44,174 nt of DNA. Origin: an archaeon (GTDB taxonomy: Archaea; Asgardarchaeota; Heimdallarchaeia; Heimdallarchaeales; Kariarchaeaceae). Position numbers and translations under genes: made by a program. Of the stretch, positions 1-8,051 are shown piece after piece. Under the pieces are notes generated by a model. That model was not told the origin of the DNA. It made no database searches and saw only the letters and a program-made list of their open reading frames with translations. The DNA lies in the NCBI GenBank assembly GCA_024280435.1, contig JAJRQD010000323.1, positions 1 through 44,174 of the forward strand, read 5' to 3'. Every line of letters starts with the position of its first letter. Within the stretch, counting starts at the first letter, position 1.

Positions 1-41
1 ACTGCTTAATTTAATACAATAACAATATTTAATCCCATTTT

Positions 42-60
42 TACTATTTTATAAATAGTA
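42..60. repeat. Perfect inverted repeat at left edge
   Basis: TACTATTT (42-49) and AAATAGTA (53-60) are exact reverse complements separated by three bases and followed by a short T run. It could be the 3' hairpin of a gene lying outside the window or a distal operator of folD; the sequence alone does not decide. Confidence 0.45.
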
Positions 61-162
61 TTTTGCATATTCAAGATATGGACAAATGCACCTAGTTTAT
101 ATAGTAAATAAAATCGTTCTACATAGTAATTAAAAAAAGATCAGTTAACAGATGCAAAATCA

Positions 163-193
163 TTTAGTCACTAAAATCATTATAGTTACTAAA
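163..193. promoter_or_regulatory. Tandem palindromic operator candidate upstream of folD
   Basis: TTTAGTCACTAAA (163-175) is a perfect palindrome around a central C, and TATAGTTACTAAA (181-193) is a near-perfect second copy. The centres are 18 bases apart, a little under two helical turns, which suits two dimers side by side on DNA. The pair lies 56-86 bases before the folD start, upstream of TATA-like stretches at 209-217 and 231-238. Binding of a regulator is inference. Confidence 0.4.
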
Positions 194-248
194 TCAGATT
201 TTAAATCACTATTTAATTGGTATTGAACTTATATTTTAAATTAAATAT

Positions 249-1154
249 ATGGAGATAACAGTTATGGAATTACATGAGATTACAGCTCAGATTGATACCA
301 AGCTTGCCGAGGGGATAATAGACGGCAAGGCTATTGCCAATGAAATTCGTGCAAATATGAAAATAGAGATTGATGAGAAAGGTTTGAAACCATATCTTGT
401 TACACTGCTTGTAGGCGATGATCCAGCTTCACAGGTATATGTAAATTTCAAAGAAAAAGCGTGTAATGCAATTGGAATCAAGAATAATGTGTATCGTCTA
501 TCAAAAGATACCACTGAGGAAGAATTATTTGCTAAAATAGATGAATTGAATAATAATGAGGAGGTTGATGGGATACTACTTCAATTACCACTTCCAGATC
601 ATTTAAAAGAACAGGATGCCACCATGAGAATTGATCCAAAGAAGGATGTAGATGGTTTACATTTTGTAAATCAGGGTAAATTATGGGTCGGAATGCCCAC
701 TTTTAAATCATGCACCCCATGGGGCAGTATTGAGTTGTTAAAAAGAGCAAAAGTCACACTTAAAGGTGCTAATGCTGTTGTTATTGGTAGATCTAATCTC
801 GTAGGTAGACCAATTGTCAGAATGCTGGAGGCAGAGAATGCAACTGTTACCCTATGCCATTCAAGAACTGTGGATCTACCTTCTATTACAAGAAGAGCAG
901 ATATTATTATCGCAGCAGCAGGAAGAATAAATCTAATAACAGAGGATATGGTATCAGAGGGATGTGTGATCATTGATGTTGGAATAAACAGGAATGAGGC
1001 AGGTAAATTGGTTGGAGATGTTGATTTTGAGAATGTCAAGCCTAAAACTAGCTTGATAACTCCCGTACCAGGTGGTGTCGGGCCAATGACTATAACTATG
1101 CTGTTGGCCAACACATTACTGTCTTACAAGCGAAAAATAGGTCTGGAAAATTAG
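249..1154 (+). CDS. folD: Bifunctional methylenetetrahydrofolate dehydrogenase/cyclohydrolase FolD
   Basis: FolD interconverts 5,10-methylene-, methenyl- and 10-formyl-tetrahydrofolate in the cytoplasm, supplying one-carbon units for purine synthesis. The 301-residue product has the whole family pattern: the catalytic Y64 and K68 in YVNFKEKAC, LPLPDHL, DVDGLH, the CTPWG loop, the nucleotide-binding VVIGRSNLVGRP stretch, and the C-terminal PVPGGVGPMT signature. The length is near the usual 280-300. An in-frame ATG at 264 is an alternative start: family homology begins only around residue 23 (IIDGKAIA), and a TATA-like stretch at 231-238 would place a leaderless start near 260. Tandem palindromes lie upstream. 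Purine synthesis is also represented by purM, encoded convergently nearby. Assignment is firm. Confidence 0.97.
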   Translation: MEITVMELHEITAQIDTKLAEGIIDGKAIANEIRANMKIEIDEKGLKPYLVTLLVGDDPASQVYVNFKEKACNAIGIKNNVYRLSKDTTEEELFAKIDELNNNEEVDGILLQLPLPDHLKEQDATMRIDPKKDVDGLHFVNQGKLWVGMPTFKSCTPWGSIELLKRAKVTLKGANAVVIGRSNLVGRPIVRMLEAENATVTLCHSRTVDLPSITRRADIIIAAAGRINLITEDMVSEGCVIIDVGINRNEAGKLVGDVDFENVKPKTSLITPVPGGVGPMTITMLLANTLLSYKRKIGLEN

Positions 1155-1186
1155 GTTTAAATTTATTTTCTTAATTTTATAATCAA

Positions 1187-1450
1187 CTAGTCATCATAAT
1201 TTTTTGTTTTACTCCATTGAATATTAGAAAACTCAATTGCCCTAATGATTTTGAATCTAGACATATCAAGTTCATTTACCTGATCACAATACATTGTGAA
1301 ACCATCAAAATTAAAATAATAAAAATTTGCAACACGATAAATTATTCTTGGTTCTGCAATTTCTAGTAATTTTAAAAATTCTAATTTCTTGAATTTCAAA
1401 CGGTATCCACTGCCATGATCATTATTGCTACTACTTGCTGCGTAACTCAT
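1187..1450 (-). CDS. Small hypothetical protein
   Basis: An 87-residue product read from the ATG at 1450; the frame is open further upstream to 1498, but a TATA-like stretch (about 1470-1480) lies roughly 25-30 bases before 1450, favouring the shorter form. It starts with a short S/N-rich tail, then a basic LKFKKLEFLKL stretch and aromatic-rich beta-like segments (YRVANFYYFNFDGFTMYC). No family is recognised and no signal peptide or membrane segment is seen. It sits convergent to folD with a 32-base gap. An opposing frame at 1415-1651 overlaps only the 5' end and has poor composition, so this frame is preferred. Confidence 0.5.
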   Translation of the reverse strand: MSYAASSSNNDHGSGYRLKFKKLEFLKLLEIAEPRIIYRVANFYYFNFDGFTMYCDQVNELDMSRFKIIRAIEFSNIQWSKTKNYDD

Positions 1451-1671
1451 AATATAAAAAGTACCAATCAAATTATTAAATATTTGCAGAGAATACATAT
1501 TGATTATACAAAATTTTTGATAATGATAAAATATTTTGCTAATAATTCATGGTGTAATAATGGGAAAACTAGCCCCAGAGTATTAAAACACATTCAATGG
1601 AGTAGTGGTGAGATCACCAGTGCATGTGAAATTCACAACTTAAAATTTTAATTACAAATAAGATGATTGAA

Positions 1672-2661
1672 TCACAGAGTAATATCATTAACTATAACTG
1701 AAACTCCTTCTTCTACAATACCCAGAGTATGTGTGGGATAATACTTATTCAATTGATTTTTTATATCATCCGCATATTCTTTTGATACAATCAGAACAAA
1801 ACCAATGCCACAATTAAAAGTTCTATACATCTCTTTATCAGTAATATTACCATTTTTCTGCAAATGTTTGAATATATCAGGTAAGTCTGGAATTTCAAGA
1901 TCATACTTGAATTTACCAAGCCTTGCAATATTTGTGAAACCACCACCAGTTATATGTGCCATCCCATGAACATTTATCAAAATATCATCATCTCTGAGCA
2001 GCTCTTTGATTGCCTTCACATATATTCTTGTGGGTGTTAATAGTTGCTCTTTCCAATCATCAGCCACTACTTTTCTGGCCAATGTGAGCCCGTTGGAGTG
2101 GATACCAGAAGATTCTATACCTATAATAATATCTCCAATTGCAATGTTTTTTCCGGTAATAATTTTATCTTTTTTCTGAATACCAAGTGCAGTTCCTGCA
2201 ACATCAAATTCATTATCATTTCCTGCAATCAATTCAGGAAGAACAGCAGTCTCACCACCAATCAATGGGATCTCGGATTGAATACATCCCTCAGTCAAAC
2301 CTTTCATTATTTCTGTCAAGATCTTGCTATCTGGTTCTCTGATTGCGATATAATCCACAAAAGCAGCAGGAATTGAATTAGTGGCCAGTAAATCATTTGT
2401 GTTCATAGCCACACAATCAATTCCGATAGTATCAAGTTTATTTAGTTCCATCGCCAATAATACTTTAGTTCCAACACCATCTGTTGCAAGACTTAGATAA
2501 TAGTCCAAAAAAGGTATTGCACCTGCAAAATGTCCTTCAGGCATTTTATCACTACTAAAAATATGTGTTTTCTTAATCAGGGCAAGTATAGTTCTCACTG
2601 CTTCTTCTTCCTTTTCTCGATCCACACCGGCTTCACTGTAAGTCATTGATTTATCGCTCAT
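1672..2661 (-). CDS. purM: Phosphoribosylformylglycinamidine cyclo-ligase (AIR synthetase) PurM
   Basis: PurM closes formylglycinamidine ribonucleotide to aminoimidazole ribonucleotide with ATP, the fifth step of de novo purine synthesis. The 329-residue product carries the N-terminal TYSEAGVD element (7-14), the Mg/ATP-binding LATDGVGTK loop, the VAMNTNDLLA segment, IPLIGGETAVLPEL, SSGIHSNGLTLAR and the VHGMAHITGGGF motif. Length matches the usual 330-345. It starts at an ATG and is divergent from the transporter gene at 2774, with only 112 bases between them for both promoters. Together with folD it indicates de novo purine synthesis. Confidence 0.97.
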   Translation of the reverse strand: MSDKSMTYSEAGVDREKEEEAVRTILALIKKTHIFSSDKMPEGHFAGAIPFLDYYLSLATDGVGTKVLLAMELNKLDTIGIDCVAMNTNDLLATNSIPAAFVDYIAIREPDSKILTEIMKGLTEGCIQSEIPLIGGETAVLPELIAGNDNEFDVAGTALGIQKKDKIITGKNIAIGDIIIGIESSGIHSNGLTLARKVVADDWKEQLLTPTRIYVKAIKELLRDDDILINVHGMAHITGGGFTNIARLGKFKYDLEIPDLPDIFKHLQKNGNITDKEMYRTFNCGIGFVLIVSKEYADDIKNQLNKYYPTHTLGIVEEGVSVIVNDITL

Positions 2662-2773
2662 TCTATTTCTAAGTTGAAGCTATTTATAACCAAATTAAAT
2701 GTGATGTTGTAATAAGTGAATTAATCATATACAACATAAATAATTATATGAATTTCAGTATATTAATCAAATT

Positions 2774-3637
2774 ATGATTGTTGGATATATTGCTTTACTT
2801 GCTAGAATTATAATGTTAGGATTGGAGAGAATAGTTTTAAAATTTATGAATGAGTATGATTCCACAGCAGTTGCCAGTTTATTCTTTCTATTTGCGGCAT
2901 TATTTCTCACTCCTGTTTTCTTTTTTGTTCCTGTTGGTGTATATTCAATATTTATTCCCAGCCTTATTCTGTTAACACTGACTTCAAGTCTTGTTTATTC
3001 ATTTGGTTTCTATGCATATGTCAGGGCCATCTCTGTTGGTGATACATCTCTTGTGGCCCCGTTGTACAATTCATCACTATTGTGGTTATTATTAATGAGT
3101 TTTTTATTTTTGGATGAGGATATAACATTGTATAGTGTATCTGGTGGCATAATAATGTTTGCAGGGATGATGTTATTGTATCCAGGGTCAATTAAATCCA
3201 AACTAAATGCAATCAGAGAATCAAAATCATCAATGTATATGATTGCAGGCTCTATATTCATTGCAATAGGTAGAACAATAGATACCTATATCATACAGAC
3301 AATTGATGAGAAACTGTATGCCTTTCTATCAAATCTATTTATTGGACTATTTCTACTGCTACTTGTGATTTACCAGTCAAATACACAGCAAATACGTAAT
3401 ATTTTGAGAGATAAAAGAAAAATAATAGTTTTATCAGGGGCTCTCAATGGATGGAGTTACCTATTTCTGCTAATTGCGATCTCTTTTCTGGGAGTGACAA
3501 TAGCAGAGCCTACATCATTACTCAGCGTTTTTGTAACTGCATATTTTGCAAAAAGGTTTCTTGATGAGAAGGTGAAAGAAAGAATACATGGTATGATACT
3601 GATGATTATTGGTGCAATTCTATTATTTATTACATAA
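2774..3637 (+). CDS. EamA-like drug/metabolite transporter (DMT superfamily)
   Basis: A 287-residue, almost wholly hydrophobic protein with about ten membrane helices arranged as two five-helix halves, the normal DMT/EamA architecture. Each half ends in the typical pattern: a short acidic element (FLDEDITL near 115, FLDEKVKE near 265) followed by a helix. Proteins of this family export or import small metabolites through the cytoplasmic membrane; the substrate cannot be read from the sequence. It begins at an ATG directly after an AT-rich spacer shared with the divergent purM. Confidence 0.85.
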   Translation: MIVGYIALLARIIMLGLERIVLKFMNEYDSTAVASLFFLFAALFLTPVFFFVPVGVYSIFIPSLILLTLTSSLVYSFGFYAYVRAISVGDTSLVAPLYNSSLLWLLLMSFLFLDEDITLYSVSGGIIMFAGMMLLYPGSIKSKLNAIRESKSSMYMIAGSIFIAIGRTIDTYIIQTIDEKLYAFLSNLFIGLFLLLLVIYQSNTQQIRNILRDKRKIIVLSGALNGWSYLFLLIAISFLGVTIAEPTSLLSVFVTAYFAKRFLDEKVKERIHGMILMIIGAILLFIT

Positions 3638-3731
3638 AATATGATAATAATGGTGAGAATAGAAAAAAAAAATTATTATTATCAATTCAAAGAATTGAAA
3701 TACTTAAAGTTACTTGGTTAAACTCTGATAT

Positions 3732-4289
3732 ATGAGTGACAAAAAGAAAAGTACCTTGAGTAATCTTGCAAAGAAAGGTATCAAAGCAGGTGCAAAGGCA
3801 AGTGTCAAAGCAGGTAAATTTGTTAAAGAAGTGATTGATGAGGCTCAGGAGAATTCTAAGCAGAATATGATAGTAAATACACAGCAATATCAGAGCAAAC
3901 CCATACAGAATAAAACAAGTATAGATGAGCAGATAGAGATCTGGCAGGGATGGTTCTATGGAGGTATTGTATATGTTTTTGTGATAATAATATCCTTTAT
4001 GATTGCTGTTCAGGACAGTAGATTCACAATACTTGCATGGATTTTGTTAATTGGATTTCCATTCTTTGTATTCAAAGGAATTGTAAACTCAATACCAGAG
4101 GTAAAAATAGGTAATCGAGTGATATTCTCAAGACAGAATTTCTCATATCGTGATCAGCTTTCATTCACATCAACAGTATTCAAAGGTTTTTCAAAAGAGA
4201 TGTATCGTGCAAATCCACAGGCTGCGTCTATTCTTATTGTATTCATCATTTTTTTGATATTCATAACCCTAAGACCTTTTTTTAGCTGA
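3732..4289 (+). CDS. Hypothetical membrane protein with basic amphipathic N-terminus
   Basis: The 185-residue product starts with a lysine-rich helix with repeated KAG units (residues 3-40: KKGIKAGAKASVKAGKF), then a polar linker, two adjacent membrane helices (about 74-95 and 99-117), a soluble 45-residue segment and a third helix at the C-terminus (about 163-182). No family is recognised. The alanine/lysine repeat could lie on a membrane surface or bind nucleic acid; this is speculation. An ACTTAAAG-like box 27 bases before the ATG suggests a leaderless mRNA. Confidence 0.7.
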   Translation: MSDKKKSTLSNLAKKGIKAGAKASVKAGKFVKEVIDEAQENSKQNMIVNTQQYQSKPIQNKTSIDEQIEIWQGWFYGGIVYVFVIIISFMIAVQDSRFTILAWILLIGFPFFVFKGIVNSIPEVKIGNRVIFSRQNFSYRDQLSFTSTVFKGFSKEMYRANPQAASILIVFIIFLIFITLRPFFS

Positions 4290-4351
4290 TTTGTGTAAAA
4301 AAAATTTGGTTGATTAATAATCTACAAATATTGATGTACATTCTTGATAAT

Positions 4352-4942
4352 ATGAAGAAAGAAATTACATATAATGTTTTGAACTGGGAAGAGGCATTCT
4401 CTAAATCACACAAATTATTTGAGCTTATTTTTATGGATAATTTTATACCTGATATTGTTGTGGCAGTTGCAAGAGGTGGATGGATACCCGGACGTCTGAT
4501 TGCAGATTTCTTCCGTACTAAAAAAACAGCCAATATCAAAGTCGATGCATATCATGAGATCTCAGAGGAAAATATAGAACCTGAGATCACACAATCAATA
4601 TCTATGGACCTATCAGATAAAAAAGTGTTGATTGTAGATGATATTGCAGATTCTGGTAAAAGTTTAGAGGTTGTCATCAAATCACTTGAGAATGTCAAGG
4701 AGATAAAAACTGCAACCATTCACTACAAAAAAAGATCTATTATTGTACCAGATTACTATGTTGATGAAACAGCATCTTGGATTATATATCCATGGGAGTA
4801 CTATGAGACAATCGAGGAGTTCACCAAGAATTTTCATGAAGATGGTATGACATTGATGGAGATAAGAAAAGAGCTGATGAGTATTGGTTTTCCAGTGAAT
4901 ATGATTGATAGTTATCTGATACATTATCCATTGAATACATGA
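4352..4942 (+). CDS. HPRT-like purine phosphoribosyltransferase
   Basis: The 196-residue product is a type I phosphoribosyltransferase, salvaging a base (probably hypoxanthine, guanine or xanthine) with PRPP. The PRPP-binding motif VLIVDDIADSGKS is at 92-104, an ARGGWIPGR loop is at 40-48, and the late WIIYPWEYYE element is characteristic of the archaeal Gpt/Hpt-like group (COG2236). The frame is open from a TTG at 4310, but the ATG at 4352 fits the normal N-terminus, since family homology starts within 15 residues of it. Exact base specificity is not determinable here. Confidence 0.85.
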   Translation: MKKEITYNVLNWEEAFSKSHKLFELIFMDNFIPDIVVAVARGGWIPGRLIADFFRTKKTANIKVDAYHEISEENIEPEITQSISMDLSDKKVLIVDDIADSGKSLEVVIKSLENVKEIKTATIHYKKRSIIVPDYYVDETASWIIYPWEYYETIEEFTKNFHEDGMTLMEIRKELMSIGFPVNMIDSYLIHYPLNT

Positions 4943-5058
4943 TTATCACTACATTTTGTTTAAATACAGATATTGCTTATAGACTTTTCTTGTGGATAAA
5001 TTTAATAATTTAACTAGATGATTTAGGAAAATATTTAAACAAATGAAAGCTAATTTAG

Positions 5059-5295
5059 ATGGGTTGGAACTATAAATTGAGTGAAGACGTGAATTTAAGA
5101 GAGATCATCTCTGTACTGAGACAATTAGCAGATCGACATGCTAAAAGATTGCCAGTCTCTCCGAAAGAGGTTCAGAAAGCAAAGTCAATTGCTGCTAAAT
5201 TTTATCTTAGCCATACAAATCGCAAACTGACATTGAACAATGAACAATTTCAATTGGTTATTGATATTCTTAGGATAGATGACACATTCAAATGA
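5059..5295 (+). CDS. Small hypothetical helical protein
   Basis: A 78-residue product, rich in charged residues and predicted largely helical (LREIISVLRQLADRHAKR, then KEVQKAKSIAAKFYL). No family is recognised. The start is supported by an ATATTTAA box at 5031-5038, about 24 bases before the ATG, typical of a leaderless archaeal transcript. It stands alone between the phosphoribosyltransferase gene and the candidate RNA locus. Confidence 0.65.
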   Translation: MGWNYKLSEDVNLREIISVLRQLADRHAKRLPVSPKEVQKAKSIAAKFYLSHTNRKLTLNNEQFQLVIDILRIDDTFK

Positions 5296-5514
5296 TAATC
5301 AAAACATAAATTTTTAAAAATCTTAACTTATTAATATTGAATTCAGTAAATAGGTAATTATTATGTTATAGCCTAATTATACATATATTATCAATTTAGT
5401 AAATATTCTTTGTTTATATCAGCATGTTATATTATCATATAATATATGTGGATATATCAATTGTTATGCAAAAAATAAAATAAGTTTATATAGGTTATCA
5501 TCTTTATAACAATT
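5296..5514. other. AT-rich spacer holding the promoter of the candidate RNA
   Basis: No open frame or repeat stands out. The right end carries TTTATATA at 5485-5492, which lies 23-30 bases before the start of the stem at 5515 and is placed like an archaeal TATA box for that RNA. Confidence 0.5.
5485..5492 (+). promoter_or_regulatory. TATA box of the candidate structured RNA
   Basis: TTTATATA is centred about 27 bases before the first base of the predicted terminal stem (5515), the expected archaeal TATA-to-start spacing. No start codon with an open frame follows, so the promoter appears to serve a non-coding transcript. Confidence 0.5.
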
Positions 5515-5670
5515 GAACCTGCGTGTGCAATATTTAAGCGAAAGTTGTAATAATTGTTTGCGTAAATTTGAGAATCCTAAATTCTTATGAATAAGGAGCT
5601 GTGGATAAATGTGTGTACCACAATAATCTCAATTCAGTTCTCAAGGGGTAGAGCTAAATAACGTAGGTTC
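5515..5670 (+). ncRNA. Candidate structured non-coding RNA, about 156 nt
   Basis: The ends GAACCTGCGT (5515-5524) and ACGTAGGTTC (5661-5670) form a ten-pair stem with one G-U pair. Inside, read by eye: GCAA/TTGC (5527-5530 with 5558-5561) enclosing a GAAA tetraloop at 5540-5543; TTGAGA/TCTCAA (5568-5573 with 5627-5632) closing two hairpins, TCCT..ATTC/GAAT..AGGA (5575-5597) and TGTGG/CCACA (5600-5622); and GTTCT/AGAGC (5637-5654). A TATA box sits 27 bases upstream and CCTTTTCT follows immediately. The region is visibly less AT-rich than its flanks and has no open frame. It does not match tRNA, 5S, SRP or RNase P RNA in any signature I recognise. It could alternatively be a leader element of pyrE, which begins 61 bases later, but pyrE has its own TATA-like box. 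Confidence 0.55.
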
Positions 5671-5678
5671 CCTTTTCT
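5671..5678 (+). terminator. T-rich end of the candidate RNA
   Basis: CCTTTTCT follows the closing stem of the 5515-5670 RNA directly. Archaeal RNA polymerase terminates at T runs without needing a hairpin, so this is a plausible 3' end. Confidence 0.4.
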
Positions 5679-5731
5679 AATTACTATATATGGATAAACA
5701 ATCTCATAAATATACATAAGATAATTAAACT

Positions 5732-6331
5732 GTGTCTATTATTGAATTATTACACAGTATCTCCTCTATAAAAATCGGAGAATTCAAATTAAAATCAGGA
5801 GATATATCACCATTTTACATGGATTTAAGATTGATACCATCACATCCCACTCTATTTGAACTTGTCTTATCAGAGTATTGCAATCTAGTAAATTCTCTTG
5901 ATTATAAACCCGATGCAATTGCAGGAATAATGTCTGCAGGTGTTCCATTCGCAACAGGCATCGCAATAAGAGAGAAAATACCATTGTTACAGATTAGAGC
6001 TGAGAAGAAGGCTCATGGTACAAAAAAAATGATTGAGGGGATTTTACCCAATAAAGGCTCGAAAATTGTGTTGATAGACGATTTGATCTCAACTGGAGTA
6101 TCTAAACTGATGCCAACTAAAATACTGAGAGATAAGGGGATGATTGTGGATGATTTAATTGTATTGATTGATAGAACTAATAGTGATGGAAAAATGATAC
6201 TGAAAAATAATAAACTCAGATTACATTCAAGTTTCACACTAGAACATATATTACATGAACTTAAGGATTTGAATATTCCAACAAAAGAATTAAAGATAAT
6301 TAATGAAGCGATAAAAATATGGGATAGTTAA
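5732..6331 (+). CDS. pyrE: Orotate phosphoribosyltransferase PyrE
   Basis: PyrE joins orotate to PRPP to give OMP in pyrimidine synthesis. The 199-residue product has the FKLKSGDISPFYMDLR opening (18-33), the IAGIMSAGVPFATGIA segment (63-78), the catalytic loop RAEKKAHGTKKMIEG (89-103, with R89, K92, K93 and H95) and the PRPP motif VLIDDLISTG (113-122). It starts with GTG at 5732; a TATA-like ATAAATATAC about 24 bases upstream suggests a leaderless transcript separate from the RNA upstream. Length is normal for the family. Confidence 0.95.
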   Translation: MSIIELLHSISSIKIGEFKLKSGDISPFYMDLRLIPSHPTLFELVLSEYCNLVNSLDYKPDAIAGIMSAGVPFATGIAIREKIPLLQIRAEKKAHGTKKMIEGILPNKGSKIVLIDDLISTGVSKLMPTKILRDKGMIVDDLIVLIDRTNSDGKMILKNNKLRLHSSFTLEHILHELKDLNIPTKELKIINEAIKIWDS

Positions 6332-6482
6332 TTGTCTGAATAGCATACCGTGATTTTAAAATTTTTAGTACCTGGGAAATCCTATACATTAATCATTTAG
6401 AATTGGAACTTGAATATTCCATCGTCTAATAGTTGTGGTACAAACACCTAATAATATTGCAGTCTTAGATATTGAATAATAC

Positions 6483-6960
6483 ATGGGTAGATTGGAAAAA
6501 TATGGTATATTCCCACGTAGTAAGTATTCAATGGATGTATACTTGCACATTGCTTATTTGGCAGGTGAAAATCGTAGTTTGGATTATATCGTGGAACACA
6601 TGAGAAAAGACTTTCCTGCTCTTGATGATGCACATCTCAGCAGAAAATTTGTGGAACGTGTACTACTGCTGACTTCAACAGTAGTTACTCTGTATCTTCC
6701 AATGATTATCATTTGAATGGGTAGGTGAGTTACTAAGTGTAATTGCAGGAATTGGTGATTTTAATCAATGGGGTGATATCCTGACACAAATACCACTTGA
6801 CAATTGGGTTACTGAATTAAATAAATTAAGAGTTCGTGAGAAAAGAAGAAGGTCCGAAATCAAAACAGCACGGTGGTTAGCCAGTCTAGATCCACTTGGC
6901 CTTCAGCGTCAATTGAAAATGATGCTTATAATGGATTTTACTAAGGAGGTGGTTAGTTAA
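6483..6960 (+). pseudogene. Frameshifted gene of unknown function
   Basis: Three successive frames look coding. The first runs from the ATG at 6483 (MGRLEKYGIFPRSKYSMDVY...) and stays convincing to about 6660. The middle part reads best one frame over (about 6659-6713, TTADFNSSYSVSSNDYHL). The third frame is open from 6706 (clearly coding from about 6715) to the TAA at 6958-6960 (EWVGELLSVIAG... to ...TKEVVS). The joined product would be about 155 residues, with a basic helix (LRVREKRRRSE) near the end. Both shifts go in the same direction. An AAGGAGGT sequence at 6944-6951 overlaps the end, yet no gene starts after it. This is either a decayed gene that has lost its downstream partner or a live gene with sequencing indels. 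No family is recognised. Confidence 0.55.
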
Positions 6961-7445
6961 ACAGCAAAATCATAAATTATTTTTACAGATACATCAGTGG
7001 TCTATTGACGAAAAATTCAAAATTTATCAAATATGATCAGTTATGAAACTACATGTGTTTATAATTATTTTCCTTTATATTCCGGTTTCAGTTGATTATT
7101 CATCATTTTTGGATTTTAATAAATAGAATTAGTTTAAATACTATTTTTCCAATGTTATTGGTGTTATTTTGATAATATTTACATCCTCCCAGGATCATAT
7201 TGTGATATTCTTGATCAGATGGGTAAACATCCCCTTTAATTCACTATTAACCTTATTTGGTTATTAACCTCTTAAAATTGTGAATTGCAACAAATATCCT
7301 CGACAATTTTTTTATAGTTATTTGTCATAAAATAAATAGCATATTTAATTTGATTTGATTAATATCAATTGAGTTTTATTTGTGGTTCATTTGATTTTAA
7401 TTTAATGCAAATTTTGTATTATCTGATGATAAATGGATGTGATAA
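6961..7445. other. Long AT-rich non-coding stretch
   Basis: No convincing gene. A 27-codon frame at 7043-7126 begins like a signal peptide (MKLHVFIIIFLYIPVSV) but ends at once. TATTAACCT occurs twice, 16 bases apart, near 7246-7270. The stretch separates the frameshifted gene from the three-gene operon and may be the remains of lost genes. Confidence 0.4.
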
Positions 7446-7523
7446 ATCATTAGTCGAATTGATGAATTTGGTTTAGAAGAATTAAGAGATTTACTAAAAG
7501 AAGGTAAAGAATTTAATGAGATC

Positions 7524-8051
7524 ATGACAAATGTAATGAAAATAGGAACAGAAATGGCTAAAAAAGTTGGGCATAAGGACTATTCCTCAATGGAGGAGAT
7601 AATGCTTGAGGTCAAGAACCATACTTCTCCACTTTATTATATTGATCAAGAGGTAATTGCAGACTTTGAGGGTGGTGGAACAAACCTGATAGGGGTGAAA
7701 AAATGTCCATTCAAAGACATTATGAGCACAATGAGTGGATCCGGTACTTCAGATGCAAAAGTGGATAGTGTTATGGATGGGCATCATACTCGAGAGGGCG
7801 AGGATGATAAATTCATAGATTTGGGTTGTTTTGTTGCACAGCAATTAAGGCAAATGGTAGTTTCTTCACTTAAAGTAAAGGGAGAATATCATCTGAATTA
7901 TATGCATCTTGGATGTGATAAAAAAACTGGAAAGAAAACTATCAATGCTGGAGATGTTGAAATGATAAATATGGATTTGGATCGATTGAACCGATTGCTA
8001 GCAGAGGTTGACTGTGTTTATGCTATTTCTTACAAGGAGGGAATTGAATAA
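7524..8051 (+). CDS. Unknown Cys-containing protein, first gene of the roadblock/longin-like operon
   Basis: A 175-residue product from the ATG at 7524. The same frame is open back to 7446 and encodes a coding-like extension (IDEFGLEELRDLLKEGKEF) without any ATG, GTG or TTG; an ATT at 7449 would add 25 residues, so the true start may be unusual or a base may be wrong. Four cysteines (C61 in CPFKDIM, C102 in LGCF, C131 in LGCD, C164) with H87, H88 and H128 could bind a metal or cofactor; this is inference. No family is recognised and there is no membrane segment. Its stop overlaps the next ATG by one base (TAATG), so the genes are co-transcribed and probably translationally coupled. Confidence 0.75.
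   Translation: MTNVMKIGTEMAKKVGHKDYSSMEEIMLEVKNHTSPLYYIDQEVIADFEGGGTNLIGVKKCPFKDIMSTMSGSGTSDAKVDSVMDGHHTREGEDDKFIDLGCFVAQQLRQMVVSSLKVKGEYHLNYMHLGCDKKTGKKTINAGDVEMINMDLDRLNRLLAEVDCVYAISYKEGIE
8034..8040 (+). promoter_or_regulatory. Shine-Dalgarno sequence of the second operon gene
   Basis: AAGGAGG ends ten bases before the ATG at 8051. Such a full-strength site is rare in this window, where many first genes look leaderless; it fits an internal operon gene. Confidence 0.75.

Noticed and set aside
1415-1651. A 78-codon frame on the plus strand
   Set aside because: It overlaps the better-supported minus-strand small gene, and its product has a random mix with no motif.
5515-5670. The structured RNA as tRNA, 5S rRNA, SRP RNA or RNase P RNA
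   Set aside because: No T-loop consensus, no 5S or SRP domain IV signature, no RNase P core motif, and the length does not suit the last two.
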